A stretch of 64,000 nucleotides of DNA from Mongoliitalea lutea (GCF_014652135.1 NZ_BMYF01000008.1:135123-199122); one strand, 5' to 3'. Shown: positions 8,801 to 19,016, counted from the first letter of the stretch. Numbers and translations are program-made. The notes: generated by a model from the letters alone, not told the origin.

Positions 8801-9627
8801 TAGGTCTTGATGATATAGGTTTCACGATGTTCTCCAGAAGGATCCTGCATATTGGCTTGGTAATACACTTTGGAATGCGGAGGTATGGATTTAGTCAACC
8901 ATACATTTCCGCCTACAATGGAGTGTTTGCCGATGACCGTATTCCCCCCGAGGATAGTAGCGCCGGCATAGATGACCACATGATCTTCGATGGTTGGATG
9001 TCGCTTTTTATCAGCATCAACCTTATCTACACTCAATGCACCTAACGTAACTCCTTGGTAGATTTTTACACATTCACCAATAGTGGTTGTCTCACCGATC
9101 ACAATACCAGTACCATGGTCAATACAAAATTTAGGTCCTATGGATGCGCCTGGATGAATATCGATTCCAGTTTTACTATGGGCAAATTCTGTGATCATTC
9201 TTGGAATAAGTGCAATCCCTAATTTATGTAAACCATGCGCTACCCTGTACGCAGTGATCGCATAGAAACCAGGGTAGCAACGAATTACTTCTGTTACGGA
9301 TTTAGCTGCTGGATCTCCATCAAACATGGCCTGCACATCTTGCAAAATCAATTCATAAATTGCTTCTAAGTTTGTGAAAAACTGTTCCGCTAATGCTCCT
9401 CCGTCAGCTTGATGCAAGTGTTTATTTTTGATCAATAAGCCACCTAACCTACATTTTAACTCCTCTACTTTTTGTTGGATTTGTGCAGGGTCTTTTAAGA
9501 GTTCTTCTGTGAAATCAGGAAATAAAAGACCTAACAGATCCTCAAAATACAAATGAATCACCTTAGCCGAAGGGCATTCGGGGCAATTGCGATGAGCTAG
9601 CGCCAATTTTTGAACAAAAGAATCCAT
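8800..9627 (-). CDS. cysE: Serine O-acetyltransferase
   Basis: A 275-residue acyltransferase that converts serine and acetyl-CoA to O-acetylserine. The N-terminal half is helical; the C-terminal half is a left-handed beta-helix with hexapeptide turns (HPGASIGPKFCIDHGTG, IVIGETTTIGE, HVVIYAGATILGG). The catalytic Asp-His features are in YPGFYAITAYRVAH and IDHGTGIVIGE. The long N-terminal extension resembles the EpsC-type enzymes of Bacteroidota more than E. coli CysE. It is the third gene of a four-gene minus-strand operon (ftsB-like, barrel protein, cysE, cysM), overlapping cysM by one base and lying 21 bases after the barrel gene. Confidence 0.93.
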   Translation of the reverse strand: MDSFVQKLALAHRNCPECPSAKVIHLYFEDLLGLLFPDFTEELLKDPAQIQQKVEELKCRLGGLLIKNKHLHQADGGALAEQFFTNLEAIYELILQDVQAMFDGDPAAKSVTEVIRCYPGFYAITAYRVAHGLHKLGIALIPRMITEFAHSKTGIDIHPGASIGPKFCIDHGTGIVIGETTTIGECVKIYQGVTLGALSVDKVDADKKRHPTIEDHVVIYAGATILGGNTVIGKHSIVGGNVWLTKSIPPHSKVYYQANMQDPSGEHRETYIIKT

Positions 9628-9648
9628 TACACGGAAATTTGTTTGAGA

Positions 9649-10194
9649 CTAAAACACTAAACCCACACGAATCACATATGGTTCATTGTAAGGCGATCGT
9701 CTTACATCGTAATTAAGATTATACAAAAACAAAAAGTTTGCTCCACCTCGATTCCCAAAAGGAACGAAATAGCCCCCACCAACCAAAAACGCATTGACCC
9801 ACTCTCTTCTAGAGGTATCAGTCACAAAATCATACAAATCAAAATTTAAAGACTCGTACTCTCCATGAAGAAAAATATTTGGTAGCACATTATACCTGGT
9901 AAACAACCTACCTCCATATAGTGTATTGGACAGACCCACCCACCGGCTATCATCAAAATATTGATATGTTAATCCTGCGCCTGCAGACAACTTGTCAGTA
10001 ATCATTACACCTGCAAGAGGTGAAATTTCCACAGCAGTAATAGGACCAAAAGATAATGCAAAATTCCCCCCGTAGTACATCCTATCTCTCAAAGGAGGCC
10101 TTTCTTCTGGTTCAATCACCCGCTGCGCATAGGAAACCTGAATAATTAATGAAAATGCAGTCAGCAGCAACAATCTACTCTTCCACCACCACAT
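9649..10194 (-). CDS. Secreted outer-membrane beta-barrel protein, uncharacterised
   Basis: A 181-residue protein with an N-terminal signal peptide (MWWWKSRLLLLTAFSLIIQVSYAQ) followed by alternating hydrophobic strands, many ending in aromatic residues, and a terminal VIRVGLVF typical of an outer-membrane barrel. No enzymatic motif is seen. A size of about 157 mature residues would fit an eight-stranded barrel of the OmpA/PorT type. Its start overlaps the end of the upstream FtsB-like gene by 20 bases, and cysE follows after 21 bases. The operon partners do not suggest a function. Family unknown; envelope location is inferred from the signal and strand pattern. Confidence 0.75.
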   Translation of the reverse strand: MWWWKSRLLLLTAFSLIIQVSYAQRVIEPEERPPLRDRMYYGGNFALSFGPITAVEISPLAGVMITDKLSAGAGLTYQYFDDSRWVGLSNTLYGGRLFTRYNVLPNIFLHGEYESLNFDLYDFVTDTSRREWVNAFLVGGGYFVPFGNRGGANFLFLYNLNYDVRRSPYNEPYVIRVGLVF

Positions 10195-10462
10195 ACAAAT
10201 CTTCTGTTTTTTTCTTCATGTAATAGCGCTCGCGGGCAAATTTTTCAAGCAATTCATAATTACTCATCAATTCTTCCCGATCGGCTTTGATTTTTTCTTT
10301 GCGTTCCAAGTAAAATTCCTTTTGATTTTCTAGCTCTTTCAATTTGGCTCTCAACTTAAACTGAGACACCACATCATTGGAATCAATAAAGACCATCCAA
10401 ATGATAAAAAATAACGTGAAGAGCACGTAGAAATTTTTGCTATACTTAAATAGTCTTGACAT
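10175..10462 (-). CDS. FtsB/DivIC-like septum formation initiator protein
   Basis: A 95-residue single-pass membrane protein: a short cytoplasmic basic N-terminus, a transmembrane helix FYVLFTLFFIIWMVFI, then a periplasmic coiled coil rich in K, E and L, ending with EKFARERYYMKKKTEDLYVVVEE. The FARERYYMKK stretch is the conserved core of FtsB/DivIC, which pairs with FtsL and FtsQ to switch on septal peptidoglycan synthesis. I start at the ATG (10462); a TTG five codons upstream is in frame. It is the first gene of the operon with the barrel protein, cysE and cysM. The assignment rests on topology plus the C-terminal motif. Confidence 0.85.
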   Translation of the reverse strand: MSRLFKYSKNFYVLFTLFFIIWMVFIDSNDVVSQFKLRAKLKELENQKEFYLERKEKIKADREELMSNYELLEKFARERYYMKKKTEDLYVVVEE

Positions 10463-10698
10463 AATATCAAAATTCAATAGATTTTCGCCTTTTACATTTC
10501 GAACTTAGTAAAGATTTAGGCTATTTTCAAATACAACTTAACTTTCTTCAAAGATTATTCTTTTTGAAAACGGGATAGGTACATTGTTATTTTTCCAGGA
10601 ATCAAATATTTATTTATATAAATAATTTTTTAGTTTCTTTTGTTGCAGGTCTAGGAAATTCCAACTAATTTCATCCCAAATCAATAGATAAAAGTTTT

Positions 10699-13395
10699 AT
10701 GAGCAAATTCAACTTTAAAACAGTAATTCTTTTCTTTGTTTTAATTTCGACAACTCTCTTTTCATTTCGGATTAATGACCCTTTTATTCAAAAAATCATT
10801 GATTATTTCACTGAAGTACAAACTGACTTTCCTGTTGAAAAAGTCCATTTGCATTTGGATTCAGACACCTACACTCTAGGCGATGACATTTGGTTCAGTG
10901 TATACCTTACGGCAGGAGTAGGCCAGGTTCCAAGTCCACTAAGCAAAACACTTTATGTAAATCTATTTGATGGAGAAGGAAACTTGGTTTCAGAAAAAAT
11001 TGTATTGATTGAAAATGGTTTTGGGCATGGAGACTTCAAACTTCCAAATTTTGGATCTGAAGGCATCTACAGAATCAAAGCTTTTACTGCTTGGATGGAA
11101 AATTTTGGGGAAGAATACTTTTATCATCAAGAAATACAAGTATTTGATGGAAACAATCGCTCATTTTTCCCAAAAATAATTTTTGAAAACAGATCCAAAG
11201 AAAGCCAAGATGTGAAATACACGATTTTACTCGATGCCTTAGATGGACGTGGGGCGCCACTAAAAAATGCTACACTTGGCTTCAAAGTGATAGCTGATTC
11301 AGAACTCTTGGTTAATCGGGATATCAGCTTGAATAGTCAAGGCGAAGCTTCACTTTCTTTTACAATTCCTTTCAAACCATATTCTAATCAACGCATTGAA
11401 TTAGAGTATCTAGAAAACGAAAACTACACCGTCAAAAAAGAATTCAAAATTCCTTATTCTATACATCATGCAGACATTCAGTTCTTGCCTGAAGGAGGAA
11501 ATCTATTACAAGGATTCAAAAGTAATGTAGCATTTAAGGGAGTCTATCCTGACGGTAGCCCTGTCAACTTTAAGGGTAAAATAGTAGATTTGGATGAACC
11601 TATAGAATTCAAACCCTTTTTTGGCGGAATGGGTAAATTTGAAATCACCCCTGACAATCAGCCTAAAAATGTCCTAATTACAGATGAGGAAACAGGTGAA
11701 TCTTTTCAAATAAAATTACCACAGGCACTAGAGAAAGGAATTGTTCTCAAAGTATTAAATAATGATAATCAAAGTTATATTACTGTTTATGTTGAAGGAA
11801 ATCTAGGAGAAGAAGAACTAACATTAGTTAGTCATTCTAAAGGATGGATTAACTTTATTTCAAATGGCACCATGCCTTATAATGTCTGGGGAGTACGCAT
11901 ACCCAAGCAAAATATACAGCAAGGAATCAACCACATAACAATTTTAACACAGGATGGAAAACCTTTGGCAGAAAGGCTATTCTTTTATTGGAATAATGAA
12001 GAACAATATGAATTATCTGTAAAAAAGAAAAGCGATATCAAACCAAGGTCAGAGGTTATTCTGGAATTAGAAGCATTGCTGAATCAAAATCCGCATGAGG
12101 GCAGGTTTTCGATAAGTGTTGTTGACGCCGATCAGCAATCTTCACCTACCAACTCCACAAATACTATCTTTACGAATCTTTTATTAACCTCAGATTTGAA
12201 GGGAACGATTTATCAGCCCAATTACTACTTAAAAGACAGAAACGATACAACTCTTTTGGCTCTAGACCTTGTTATGATGACCAATGGATGGCGAAGATTT
12301 GATTGGGAGGATGTGTTTTCCAATAAATTCCCTGAAGTAAATAAGTTAATTGAACAAGGGATTAGCATTTCCGGTGAAATTAAACCTTTAAACAACACAA
12401 GAAGAGGACTCAAAGGGGGAATTGCAAGTGCGATGATTGGCCAAGGAGATTCATTTATACGGATGCAATTTGGGGAAGATGGTAGATTTCTTTTCCCAAA
12501 CCTTGTGTTTTTTGAAGATACACCTGTTACTATTTCAGGAAAAGATGATAGGCAGCTAGAATTTGTAGAAGTTATAGTGCATGAAAATAAAAGATTCTTA
12601 GATTCAATTCCAAAAAAAGTATCAGATGGTAATTTTATCCCAAATTCCTTATTGGAAACATTTGCTGCACGCCAATTGATGAGTAGACTCCAAGATGATG
12701 AAAGATTAATTGACCTGCAAGAATTTGAAGTGCAAGCTCAAACGTTGTATGAAGAAAATCTTGATCAAAGAAGAATATACGGTAGAGGAGATGTAGTCAT
12801 TGAGCCTGATAAAATTTTGGGAGTTCAAGGGGCTATCAATATTTTTGAAATGATCCAAGGAAGGGTAGCAGGAGTGCAAGTAGTTACAACCGGCCTAAAT
12901 GCCACAGTTACAATCCGGGGCCCAGGTTCTGTTACAGGAGGGACAGAACCATTATTCTTATTAGACAATACTCCAGTCGATATGCAAACCCTTATGCAAG
13001 TAAACCCAAGGGATGTAAAAGCAATTGATATATTCAAAGACCCTGCTAGAGCTGCAATATTTGGATCCCAAGGAGCTAACGGAGCCATTGCAGTTTATAC
13101 AAGGTCAGGATTTGAAGCCCCAACCGGCAATAGTGTCGGTAGCCTTATGTCAAACATTAAAGGATATGCAACTCCAAGAGAGTTTTATCAACCTAAATAC
13201 GACAAAATCACACCTGAAACAGCTACTTCAGATCAAAGAAAAACAATTTATTGGAATCCTAATCTTGAACTTAAAGCAGGCCTTAAATCTGAAATTAAAT
13301 TCTTCAATACCGATCTAGCTCGGCGACACCTTCTAATTATAGAAGGTATGGATGCTAACGGTCGCCTTATACGATTTGAAAAAATTATGGAGTAA
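10699..13395 (+). CDS. MG2-like/TonB-receptor Plug-domain protein without a beta-barrel
   Basis: An 898-residue exported protein. After a signal segment (about residues 8-22) comes an alpha-2-macroglobulin MG2-like module near residues 45-140 (FPVEKVHLHLDSDTYTLGDD, then IYRIKAFTAWMENFG). More Ig-like regions follow. A TonB-receptor Plug domain lies at about residues 715-805, with INIFEMIQGRVAGVQV, VTIRGPGSVTGGTEPLF and GANGAIAVYTR. In ordinary TonB receptors about 600 residues of barrel would follow the plug; here the protein ends about 90 residues later. Such barrel-less proteins recur in Bacteroidota, but their role is not established. The gene is upstream of, and convergent with, the SusCD operon. 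Confidence 0.85.
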   Translation: MSKFNFKTVILFFVLISTTLFSFRINDPFIQKIIDYFTEVQTDFPVEKVHLHLDSDTYTLGDDIWFSVYLTAGVGQVPSPLSKTLYVNLFDGEGNLVSEKIVLIENGFGHGDFKLPNFGSEGIYRIKAFTAWMENFGEEYFYHQEIQVFDGNNRSFFPKIIFENRSKESQDVKYTILLDALDGRGAPLKNATLGFKVIADSELLVNRDISLNSQGEASLSFTIPFKPYSNQRIELEYLENENYTVKKEFKIPYSIHHADIQFLPEGGNLLQGFKSNVAFKGVYPDGSPVNFKGKIVDLDEPIEFKPFFGGMGKFEITPDNQPKNVLITDEETGESFQIKLPQALEKGIVLKVLNNDNQSYITVYVEGNLGEEELTLVSHSKGWINFISNGTMPYNVWGVRIPKQNIQQGINHITILTQDGKPLAERLFFYWNNEEQYELSVKKKSDIKPRSEVILELEALLNQNPHEGRFSISVVDADQQSSPTNSTNTIFTNLLLTSDLKGTIYQPNYYLKDRNDTTLLALDLVMMTNGWRRFDWEDVFSNKFPEVNKLIEQGISISGEIKPLNNTRRGLKGGIASAMIGQGDSFIRMQFGEDGRFLFPNLVFFEDTPVTISGKDDRQLEFVEVIVHENKRFLDSIPKKVSDGNFIPNSLLETFAARQLMSRLQDDERLIDLQEFEVQAQTLYEENLDQRRIYGRGDVVIEPDKILGVQGAINIFEMIQGRVAGVQVVTTGLNATVTIRGPGSVTGGTEPLFLLDNTPVDMQTLMQVNPRDVKAIDIFKDPARAAIFGSQGANGAIAVYTRSGFEAPTGNSVGSLMSNIKGYATPREFYQPKYDKITPETATSDQRKTIYWNPNLELKAGLKSEIKFFNTDLARRHLLIIEGMDANGRLIRFEKIME

Positions 13396-13699
13396 AAAGA
13401 AGAAGCTATAGTAAGTTTTCTTTAAAAATTATAAGTGTAGACGCTATCAAAAGGATGAATATCAATCCTATAATCTACCAATAAAGCGCTTGATGAAGAT
13501 TGCAATTAGCCATCATTCATAATCTTTGATTATAGTCAAAATATTTCCAAATACATTCAAGATTAAAAGCACTCAAAAAAAGAGGCCGATCAGTGAAAAT
13601 CGGCCTCTTGAATTACGACTGCTTTGAAAACTTACTTAACATTTTAAAACAGCCTCATCTCCATTTTTGATTACTATTATTATTTGAAGACAATTGAGT
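13396..13699. other. Convergent spacer, 304 bases
   Basis: It holds the minus-strand terminator at 13580-13609. No other structure or reading frame stands out; the remainder is AT-rich. Confidence 0.5.
13573..13609 (-). terminator. Rho-independent terminator of the SusCD operon
   Basis: An 11-bp perfect stem AAGAGGCCGAT (13580-13590) / ATCGGCCTCTT (13599-13609) with an 8-base loop. On the minus strand it is followed by a run of T. It lies about 90 bases past the stop of the last operon gene. Confidence 0.85.
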
Positions 13700-14173
13700 T
13701 TAGATACGAATATCCATACCAATTCTTTTCTTGTTATTGCTGGCATTTACAAGATCTGTGGATTGTAGTTCAAACACCAAACGAACAGCTGCTGTATTTG
13801 GCAATTCAGGGATATTTATGGTTAGAAATCCAAAGGCTTCATTTGCAGGAATTCTAACATTCAACCCATTTGGAAGCGTATAATGAACTCCCTCAACTGC
13901 AGTTGTGCTTTCTGCTACAATTCTCACAGGAATATCTAAGTCCTGCCCATGCAATCCTCCAAATAAATTGATTCTAAAGGATCTATCCCCAGCATTATTG
14001 CGGAGCTGGGGTAGTAAAGGAAAATCAAGCCCTGGCGCGTTATTACGAGCTACGGCATCATCAAACTCAACTGTTAGTGTTCTGAAGAAGTGCCTTTCGG
14101 AATAATCTTCAAAACAACTGGTTGTCACAAAGGACATGAGAAGTGCAAGAAATAATATATTTAATCTTTTCAT
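13700..14173 (-). CDS. SusE-position lipoprotein, DUF4843-like
   Basis: 157 residues with a lipoprotein signal (LLMSFVTTSC, Cys at residue 20), so it is expected anchored in the outer membrane. The body has the strand pattern and the DIPVRIVAESTTAVEGVHY motif of DUF4843/Calx-beta-like proteins encoded just after SusD. Such third genes of Sus loci are thought to help surface glycan or protein capture; that is inferred from position. It is the last gene of the susC-susD operon, 13 bases after susD, and is followed by a strong terminator at 13580-13609. Confidence 0.75.
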   Translation of the reverse strand: MKRLNILFLALLMSFVTTSCFEDYSERHFFRTLTVEFDDAVARNNAPGLDFPLLPQLRNNAGDRSFRINLFGGLHGQDLDIPVRIVAESTTAVEGVHYTLPNGLNVRIPANEAFGFLTINIPELPNTAAVRLVFELQSTDLVNASNNKKRIGMDIRI

Positions 14174-14186
14174 AACTTAAATCAGT

Positions 14187-15596
14187 TTAATAGCCCCTGT
14201 TTTGTACAAGACTTGGATTAGTTTCAATTTCACGGTTTGGAATATTTGCCAAAATCCTGAAATCTGAATGTTCAACATTACCAGTAGGTTTAATAATGTC
14301 TCGGCCCAGTCTCTTTAAATCGAAGAATCTATGACCTTCAAAAGCAAACTCTCTTCGTTTTTCAAGTAATATTTCATCCAAAATTTGCGGGCCTGTAATC
14401 CCTTCCAAAGCTTCCAAACCTGCTCGAACTCTTAACTTGTTTAATTCTGTAAGAGCAAGATCAAACTGACCTAAGTGATAATGTGCTTCTGCTTTATTTG
14501 TAATTGCTTCTGAATATCTAATTACAGGTACATTATCCAAATTAGGCACTCCATTTTTACTTGCAAACTTATTGATTTCAAACACTCCTGAATTCACAGC
14601 TAACCCCCTTTGAATAAGGTCTCGACGTAAATCTTCATCAGGAAACGCGGCTGCTAATTCATCGGTAAACACGACATTGCCATGACTAGCAGCAACAGCA
14701 TCATTTAAGAATACTCTTGACATAAACGTTGCTCTCAATGATTCATTTGCACCGATGTTATCCTGAGTGGTAAACACAATTTCAAAGAAAGACTCTGGCT
14801 GTACTTGTGTTCTCCACCCACTAACAGGATCTGCTGGAAAATTAGCTACACCACTTGCCATAGCAATTTCTGACATTTCAATCGCACGCGCATAATCGCC
14901 TCTGTAAAGCGCTACCCTTGAGAAAAGCGCAGCAACTGCACCTCTTGTTACAAAAAACGGTCTTCTATTCATATTGAAATTTTGCATTAACCCTAATGAC
15001 TCTTCTAAGTCATTGTAGATAAATGTATAAACTTCATCAACCGTATTTCTTGCAGGATACTCTACTTCTGCAACAGTCAAGGTTCCTTGAGTTACAATCG
15101 GAACACCACCCACATTCACTCCAGGAATATCTGCTGTAGGATCATAGGCATATACCCGAGCCAGATCATGATACAAGAGCGCTCTTAGAAATAGAACCTC
15201 ACCTCTTATTCGATTTCTGAATTCCACAGGAAGCTCTACCTCTTGAAGTGCGCGTAGGATCAAATTGATTTGGTTGATCGTAAAATATGCGGTCCCCCAA
15301 TTACCCATATGGGAACCTGGTTGATTATTAAACTGACCAACCAAACGGTTACCAGCACCTGTGTTGAAAGCATTATCGGCTAATAGTTCAGGGATAGCTA
15401 AGAAATCTCTCCCGTAAAGTGCAACTGATCTAAATCTAGCATAAACTCCATTCGTAGCAGCAGTAATTGCCTCTTGACTGGAAAGTGCAGTAGCAGAATC
15501 AATAGACTGTCTTGGTTCTACTTGTAGCCACTCTTCGCAAGAACTTAGAAAGAAAGTAAGTCCTATTAAAACGTATATAAATTTATAATTTTTCAT
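14187..15596 (-). CDS. RagB/SusD family nutrient-uptake lipoprotein
   Basis: A 469-residue surface lipoprotein (YVLIGLTFFLSSCEEWLQ, lipobox Cys near residue 20) that forms the hinged lid over its SusC partner and captures substrate. SusD-like features: EEWLQVEP after the Cys, helical TPR-type repeats, and a C-terminal RREFAFEGHRFFDLKRLGRD motif diagnostic of the family. I use the ATG at 15596; a TTG three codons upstream would also be in frame. It begins 10 bases after the susC stop. No adjacent glycoside hydrolase or regulator points to the ligand, so peptide, glycan or other substrates all remain possible. Confidence 0.95.
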   Translation of the reverse strand: MKNYKFIYVLIGLTFFLSSCEEWLQVEPRQSIDSATALSSQEAITAATNGVYARFRSVALYGRDFLAIPELLADNAFNTGAGNRLVGQFNNQPGSHMGNWGTAYFTINQINLILRALQEVELPVEFRNRIRGEVLFLRALLYHDLARVYAYDPTADIPGVNVGGVPIVTQGTLTVAEVEYPARNTVDEVYTFIYNDLEESLGLMQNFNMNRRPFFVTRGAVAALFSRVALYRGDYARAIEMSEIAMASGVANFPADPVSGWRTQVQPESFFEIVFTTQDNIGANESLRATFMSRVFLNDAVAASHGNVVFTDELAAAFPDEDLRRDLIQRGLAVNSGVFEINKFASKNGVPNLDNVPVIRYSEAITNKAEAHYHLGQFDLALTELNKLRVRAGLEALEGITGPQILDEILLEKRREFAFEGHRFFDLKRLGRDIIKPTGNVEHSDFRILANIPNREIETNPSLVQNRGY

Positions 15597-15605
15597 AACC
15601 TTCAA

Positions 15606-18600
15606 TTAAAAACCAATTTGAATACCCAATGTGTAAGCTCTCGTCTGAGGAAGTGCCCCTTGTGTGGATGAGAAATCACCTTCACCAATGATCAATTCAG
15701 GATCATATCCTGACCAAGCTGTGAACGTCAACAAGTTGGCACCTTGGGCGTAAATCTGAGCAGATCTTAACTTCATACGAGATAACAAAGGTTTAGGAAG
15801 ATCATAGGTCATTGACAATTGTCTCAATCGAATAAAAGAGGCGTCCTCTAGGAATCTGGAACTAGCCGCATTTTTGTTTCTACCTAATGTTTCTGCACCA
15901 CCACCAATTGGTCTAGGTACATTCGTAACTTGACCCGGTTCAGTCCATCTAGCTTCATAAATGCTTCTCAAGCTGTTTCTATTGTCCTGACCATTTCTGT
16001 ACCAGAATGACATTTGACCAGAGTTACTTAATTCTCTTCCAAAATCATAGATAAACAAAGCACTTAAGGAGAATCCTTTGTATGTAAATGTATTAGTTAA
16101 GCCACCAAAATAACTGCTCAAGCCATTTCCAAAAACTTGTAAATCACCTGGCAAAATAGGATTGTATGTAATATCTCCATTGGCGTCAAAGAACATTGGT
16201 CGACCAGTAGCAGAGTTAACACCGGCATATTCCACAAATACATTTGTTCTCAATGCATGCCCGACACGAACTGACTGATTACCAGGAAGAACTTCATCCC
16301 CACCCAAATCCATTACTTCATTATTGATGAATGTAATATTGAAATTAGTAGTCCAAGTAAAGTCTTTTTTGACAATATTTCTTGTTTGGAACTCGATTTC
16401 TAATCCTTCATTTTTAAGCAAACCAACATTTTGTGTCACATTACTAAATCCTGAGTTCCAAGGAAGAGGAGTATCCAACAAAAGGTCTTTACTCATTCTT
16501 CGGAAAACTTCGACAGCACCACTTACTCGTCCACCAAAGAACCCATAATCGATACCTATATTAGTCGTTACATTACGTTCCCATCTTAAGAAAGTATTTG
16601 CAATAGCAGAAGGTCTAATACCAGGCAATTCATTGTAGTTAGCAGCTGCCAATCCCCCGTATAAACCTCTGGAATCAAAGTTTCCGATCGCATCATTTCC
16701 AGTTTCACCATAACCAACTCTGAATTTGACCTGATCTATCCAAGATTTATCAGCCAACCAACTTTCTTCATGGATGTTCCAACCACCGGAAATCGCAGGG
16801 AACCAGCCGAAAAGATTATCAGCACCAAATCGAGAAGATCCGTCATAACGAAGAACACCACTTAGTAAGAATCTTTTATTGAAGTCATAATTTACTTGTG
16901 TAAAAGTACCTAGTCTTCTAAAACCTGTCCAGTTAGCCGTTGCAGAAGTGATTACGGCTGCTGCCTGCATAGTTCTAAACTGAAAAGTAGGGAATCCTTG
17001 CCCTGAAACAGAAGAAATCTCACGTACATCGCTTCTGTATTCTGCTCCCAATAATACATTCAAATTATGGCCCCCATCAAACTTCTTGTTGTAAGTCAAT
17101 GTCTGATTGGTAATGAAATTGACATTTTGTCTATTTTGAATATTTAATGAACCTTGAGCTGCAAAACCAGATCGTGTTCTTGGGTCTGTGTAGTTAGTTT
17201 GGTCGATAACCCTGTAATCTAAACCCCAGAAACTTCTAAATCTTAAGTTATCTGATATTTTGTAGTTTGCTTGAAAATTGGTGATGATCGAATTAGTTCT
17301 ACTGTATAGGTCATTTAAGAACTGTTCCGAAATAGCATTTCTATCCATATTCCCAGGAAAACCTGTTACGGGAGCATTAAATGAACCGTCCTCCAAGTAA
17401 ACTGGAATCCATGGCAACATCATTGGACCTGAGTAGTGAGGTGCTGCAAATGCACCAGTTGAACCTGCACTACCTGTGATACCATTCTGTCTGATACTAG
17501 CCAAATTAGCATCTAAACGGAAATCCAATCGTTGATTCACCTTATGATTCAAGTTGAACCTAGCGGTAGATCGTTGAAAATCCAAAGCGACTACATTACC
17601 TTCAGTATAATTATGTGAACCAGATATAAAGAAGGTTGTATTATCATTTCCTCCACTGGCACTTAGCTCAATATTATGAGTTACACCAGTTTTAAATACT
17701 TCTCGCTGCCAATCATATGTTGGAAGTGCGGCAATTTCCTCGTCAGTAAACGTTGCTGGGAATCCTAATTGCTGTAATAAAATAGACCGATTTTGAGCGG
17801 CACTTCTATTAGGAAATTGATTATTAAATGCCGTTAACCTTACGTCCATGAACTCTTGGCTATTCATCATTGGTATAGTTGGCATTGGCTCTGTTACCCC
17901 GGAGAACACATTCAAGTTAAACTGCGTTTTACCTGATTTACCAGATTTGGTAGTTACCAAGATTACACCGTTAGCAGCTTGAGCTCCATAGATAGAGGCC
18001 GCTGCTCCATCTTTTAACACTTCGATGGATTCAATATCATTAGGATTGAGGAATGCCAATGGGTTACTTGCAGTATTGGAAGCACCTTCCGCCATATTCA
18101 ATTGAACACCATCCACAATTATGAGCGGCTGACTACCTGCTGTGATAGATCCAACACCACGAATCTGAATTTGAACAGGACCACCCGGTACACCATTAGC
18201 ACCCATGATATTTACACCGGAAATCTGACCTTGTAAGGCTCTATCTGCGGATACCACAGGGAAGTTTTGGATAACCTCTCCCTTCAAGGATGACATAGCA
18301 CCTGTAATTGCTCTTTTTTCTTGAACGCCATAACCAGTAACAACAAATTCCGTCAGATCTGATAGTTGTTGATCCAATCGAATTTGAAGTCTTGATTGAT
18401 TTCCAACCGTTACTTCTTGAGTTTTAAATCCAAGATAGCTAATTACTAAAACTGCATTCGGTCCAACTTGTAAGGAGAAATTACCATCAATATCTGTAGT
18501 GGTTCCTCTCGTAGTCCCTCTAACTAAAATACTAACTCCTGGAAGTGGATCCCCAAGATCGTCGACGACCACCCCTTGAATTAGCCGGTCTTGAACATCT

Positions 18601-18788
18601 GAAACCGTATTATCTGCTTTATTAGAAACAAATCCACTTTTTGATGAGTGGTTGAAATCGCTGGAGAAATTAAAGGCTTTCGCTTCAAATCCCGTCATTG
18701 CTGCAAGTAGAACTAAAGATTTCAAGAAAGTTTTTCTCTTGAAAACTGTTCCAACCTGTCCATTTTTCAATGTGTAGATTTTTGACAT
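15606..18788 (-). CDS. SusC/RagA family TonB-linked outer-membrane transporter
   Basis: 1060 residues. After the signal region comes a carboxypeptidase-regulatory-like domain (about residues 68-140; GVVVDDLGDPLPGVSI and FSLQVGPNAVLVISYLGF). Next is the Plug (about 150-285; VTGYGVQEKRAITGAMSSL, RGVGSITAGSQPLIIVDGV, ANGVILVTTKSG). A full 22-strand-type barrel follows, ending TRAYTLGIQIGF with the terminal aromatic residue needed for BAM insertion. It imports the ligand held by the downstream SusD using TonB energy. The upstream region is shared with a divergent Asp-box protein. No anti-sigma/ECF sigma pair or hybrid two-component regulator is adjacent, so control is not visible. Confidence 0.96.
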   Translation of the reverse strand: MSKIYTLKNGQVGTVFKRKTFLKSLVLLAAMTGFEAKAFNFSSDFNHSSKSGFVSNKADNTVSDVQDRLIQGVVVDDLGDPLPGVSILVRGTTRGTTTDIDGNFSLQVGPNAVLVISYLGFKTQEVTVGNQSRLQIRLDQQLSDLTEFVVTGYGVQEKRAITGAMSSLKGEVIQNFPVVSADRALQGQISGVNIMGANGVPGGPVQIQIRGVGSITAGSQPLIIVDGVQLNMAEGASNTASNPLAFLNPNDIESIEVLKDGAAASIYGAQAANGVILVTTKSGKSGKTQFNLNVFSGVTEPMPTIPMMNSQEFMDVRLTAFNNQFPNRSAAQNRSILLQQLGFPATFTDEEIAALPTYDWQREVFKTGVTHNIELSASGGNDNTTFFISGSHNYTEGNVVALDFQRSTARFNLNHKVNQRLDFRLDANLASIRQNGITGSAGSTGAFAAPHYSGPMMLPWIPVYLEDGSFNAPVTGFPGNMDRNAISEQFLNDLYSRTNSIITNFQANYKISDNLRFRSFWGLDYRVIDQTNYTDPRTRSGFAAQGSLNIQNRQNVNFITNQTLTYNKKFDGGHNLNVLLGAEYRSDVREISSVSGQGFPTFQFRTMQAAAVITSATANWTGFRRLGTFTQVNYDFNKRFLLSGVLRYDGSSRFGADNLFGWFPAISGGWNIHEESWLADKSWIDQVKFRVGYGETGNDAIGNFDSRGLYGGLAAANYNELPGIRPSAIANTFLRWERNVTTNIGIDYGFFGGRVSGAVEVFRRMSKDLLLDTPLPWNSGFSNVTQNVGLLKNEGLEIEFQTRNIVKKDFTWTTNFNITFINNEVMDLGGDEVLPGNQSVRVGHALRTNVFVEYAGVNSATGRPMFFDANGDITYNPILPGDLQVFGNGLSSYFGGLTNTFTYKGFSLSALFIYDFGRELSNSGQMSFWYRNGQDNRNSLRSIYEARWTEPGQVTNVPRPIGGGAETLGRNKNAASSRFLEDASFIRLRQLSMTYDLPKPLLSRMKLRSAQIYAQGANLLTFTAWSGYDPELIIGEGDFSSTQGALPQTRAYTLGIQIGF

Positions 18789-19016
18789 AATTGTAATTTT
18801 AATTAAACATTAATTATTTTTTTTTAATTTTTTTGTGGGTTAAGTTAAACTTTTCTCATAGCTCTTAATTACTTTAAATACCTCCTTTCATTAATTTTGG
18901 GTTCGATGATATATCTTTTTTTTCTTTGTTGATTCAAAGTAATATCAGATTCCTTTAAAACAAAGAAAAAAAATTACATAATTTGAAACCTTCAATACTT
19001 CCGAAATAAAAATCTC

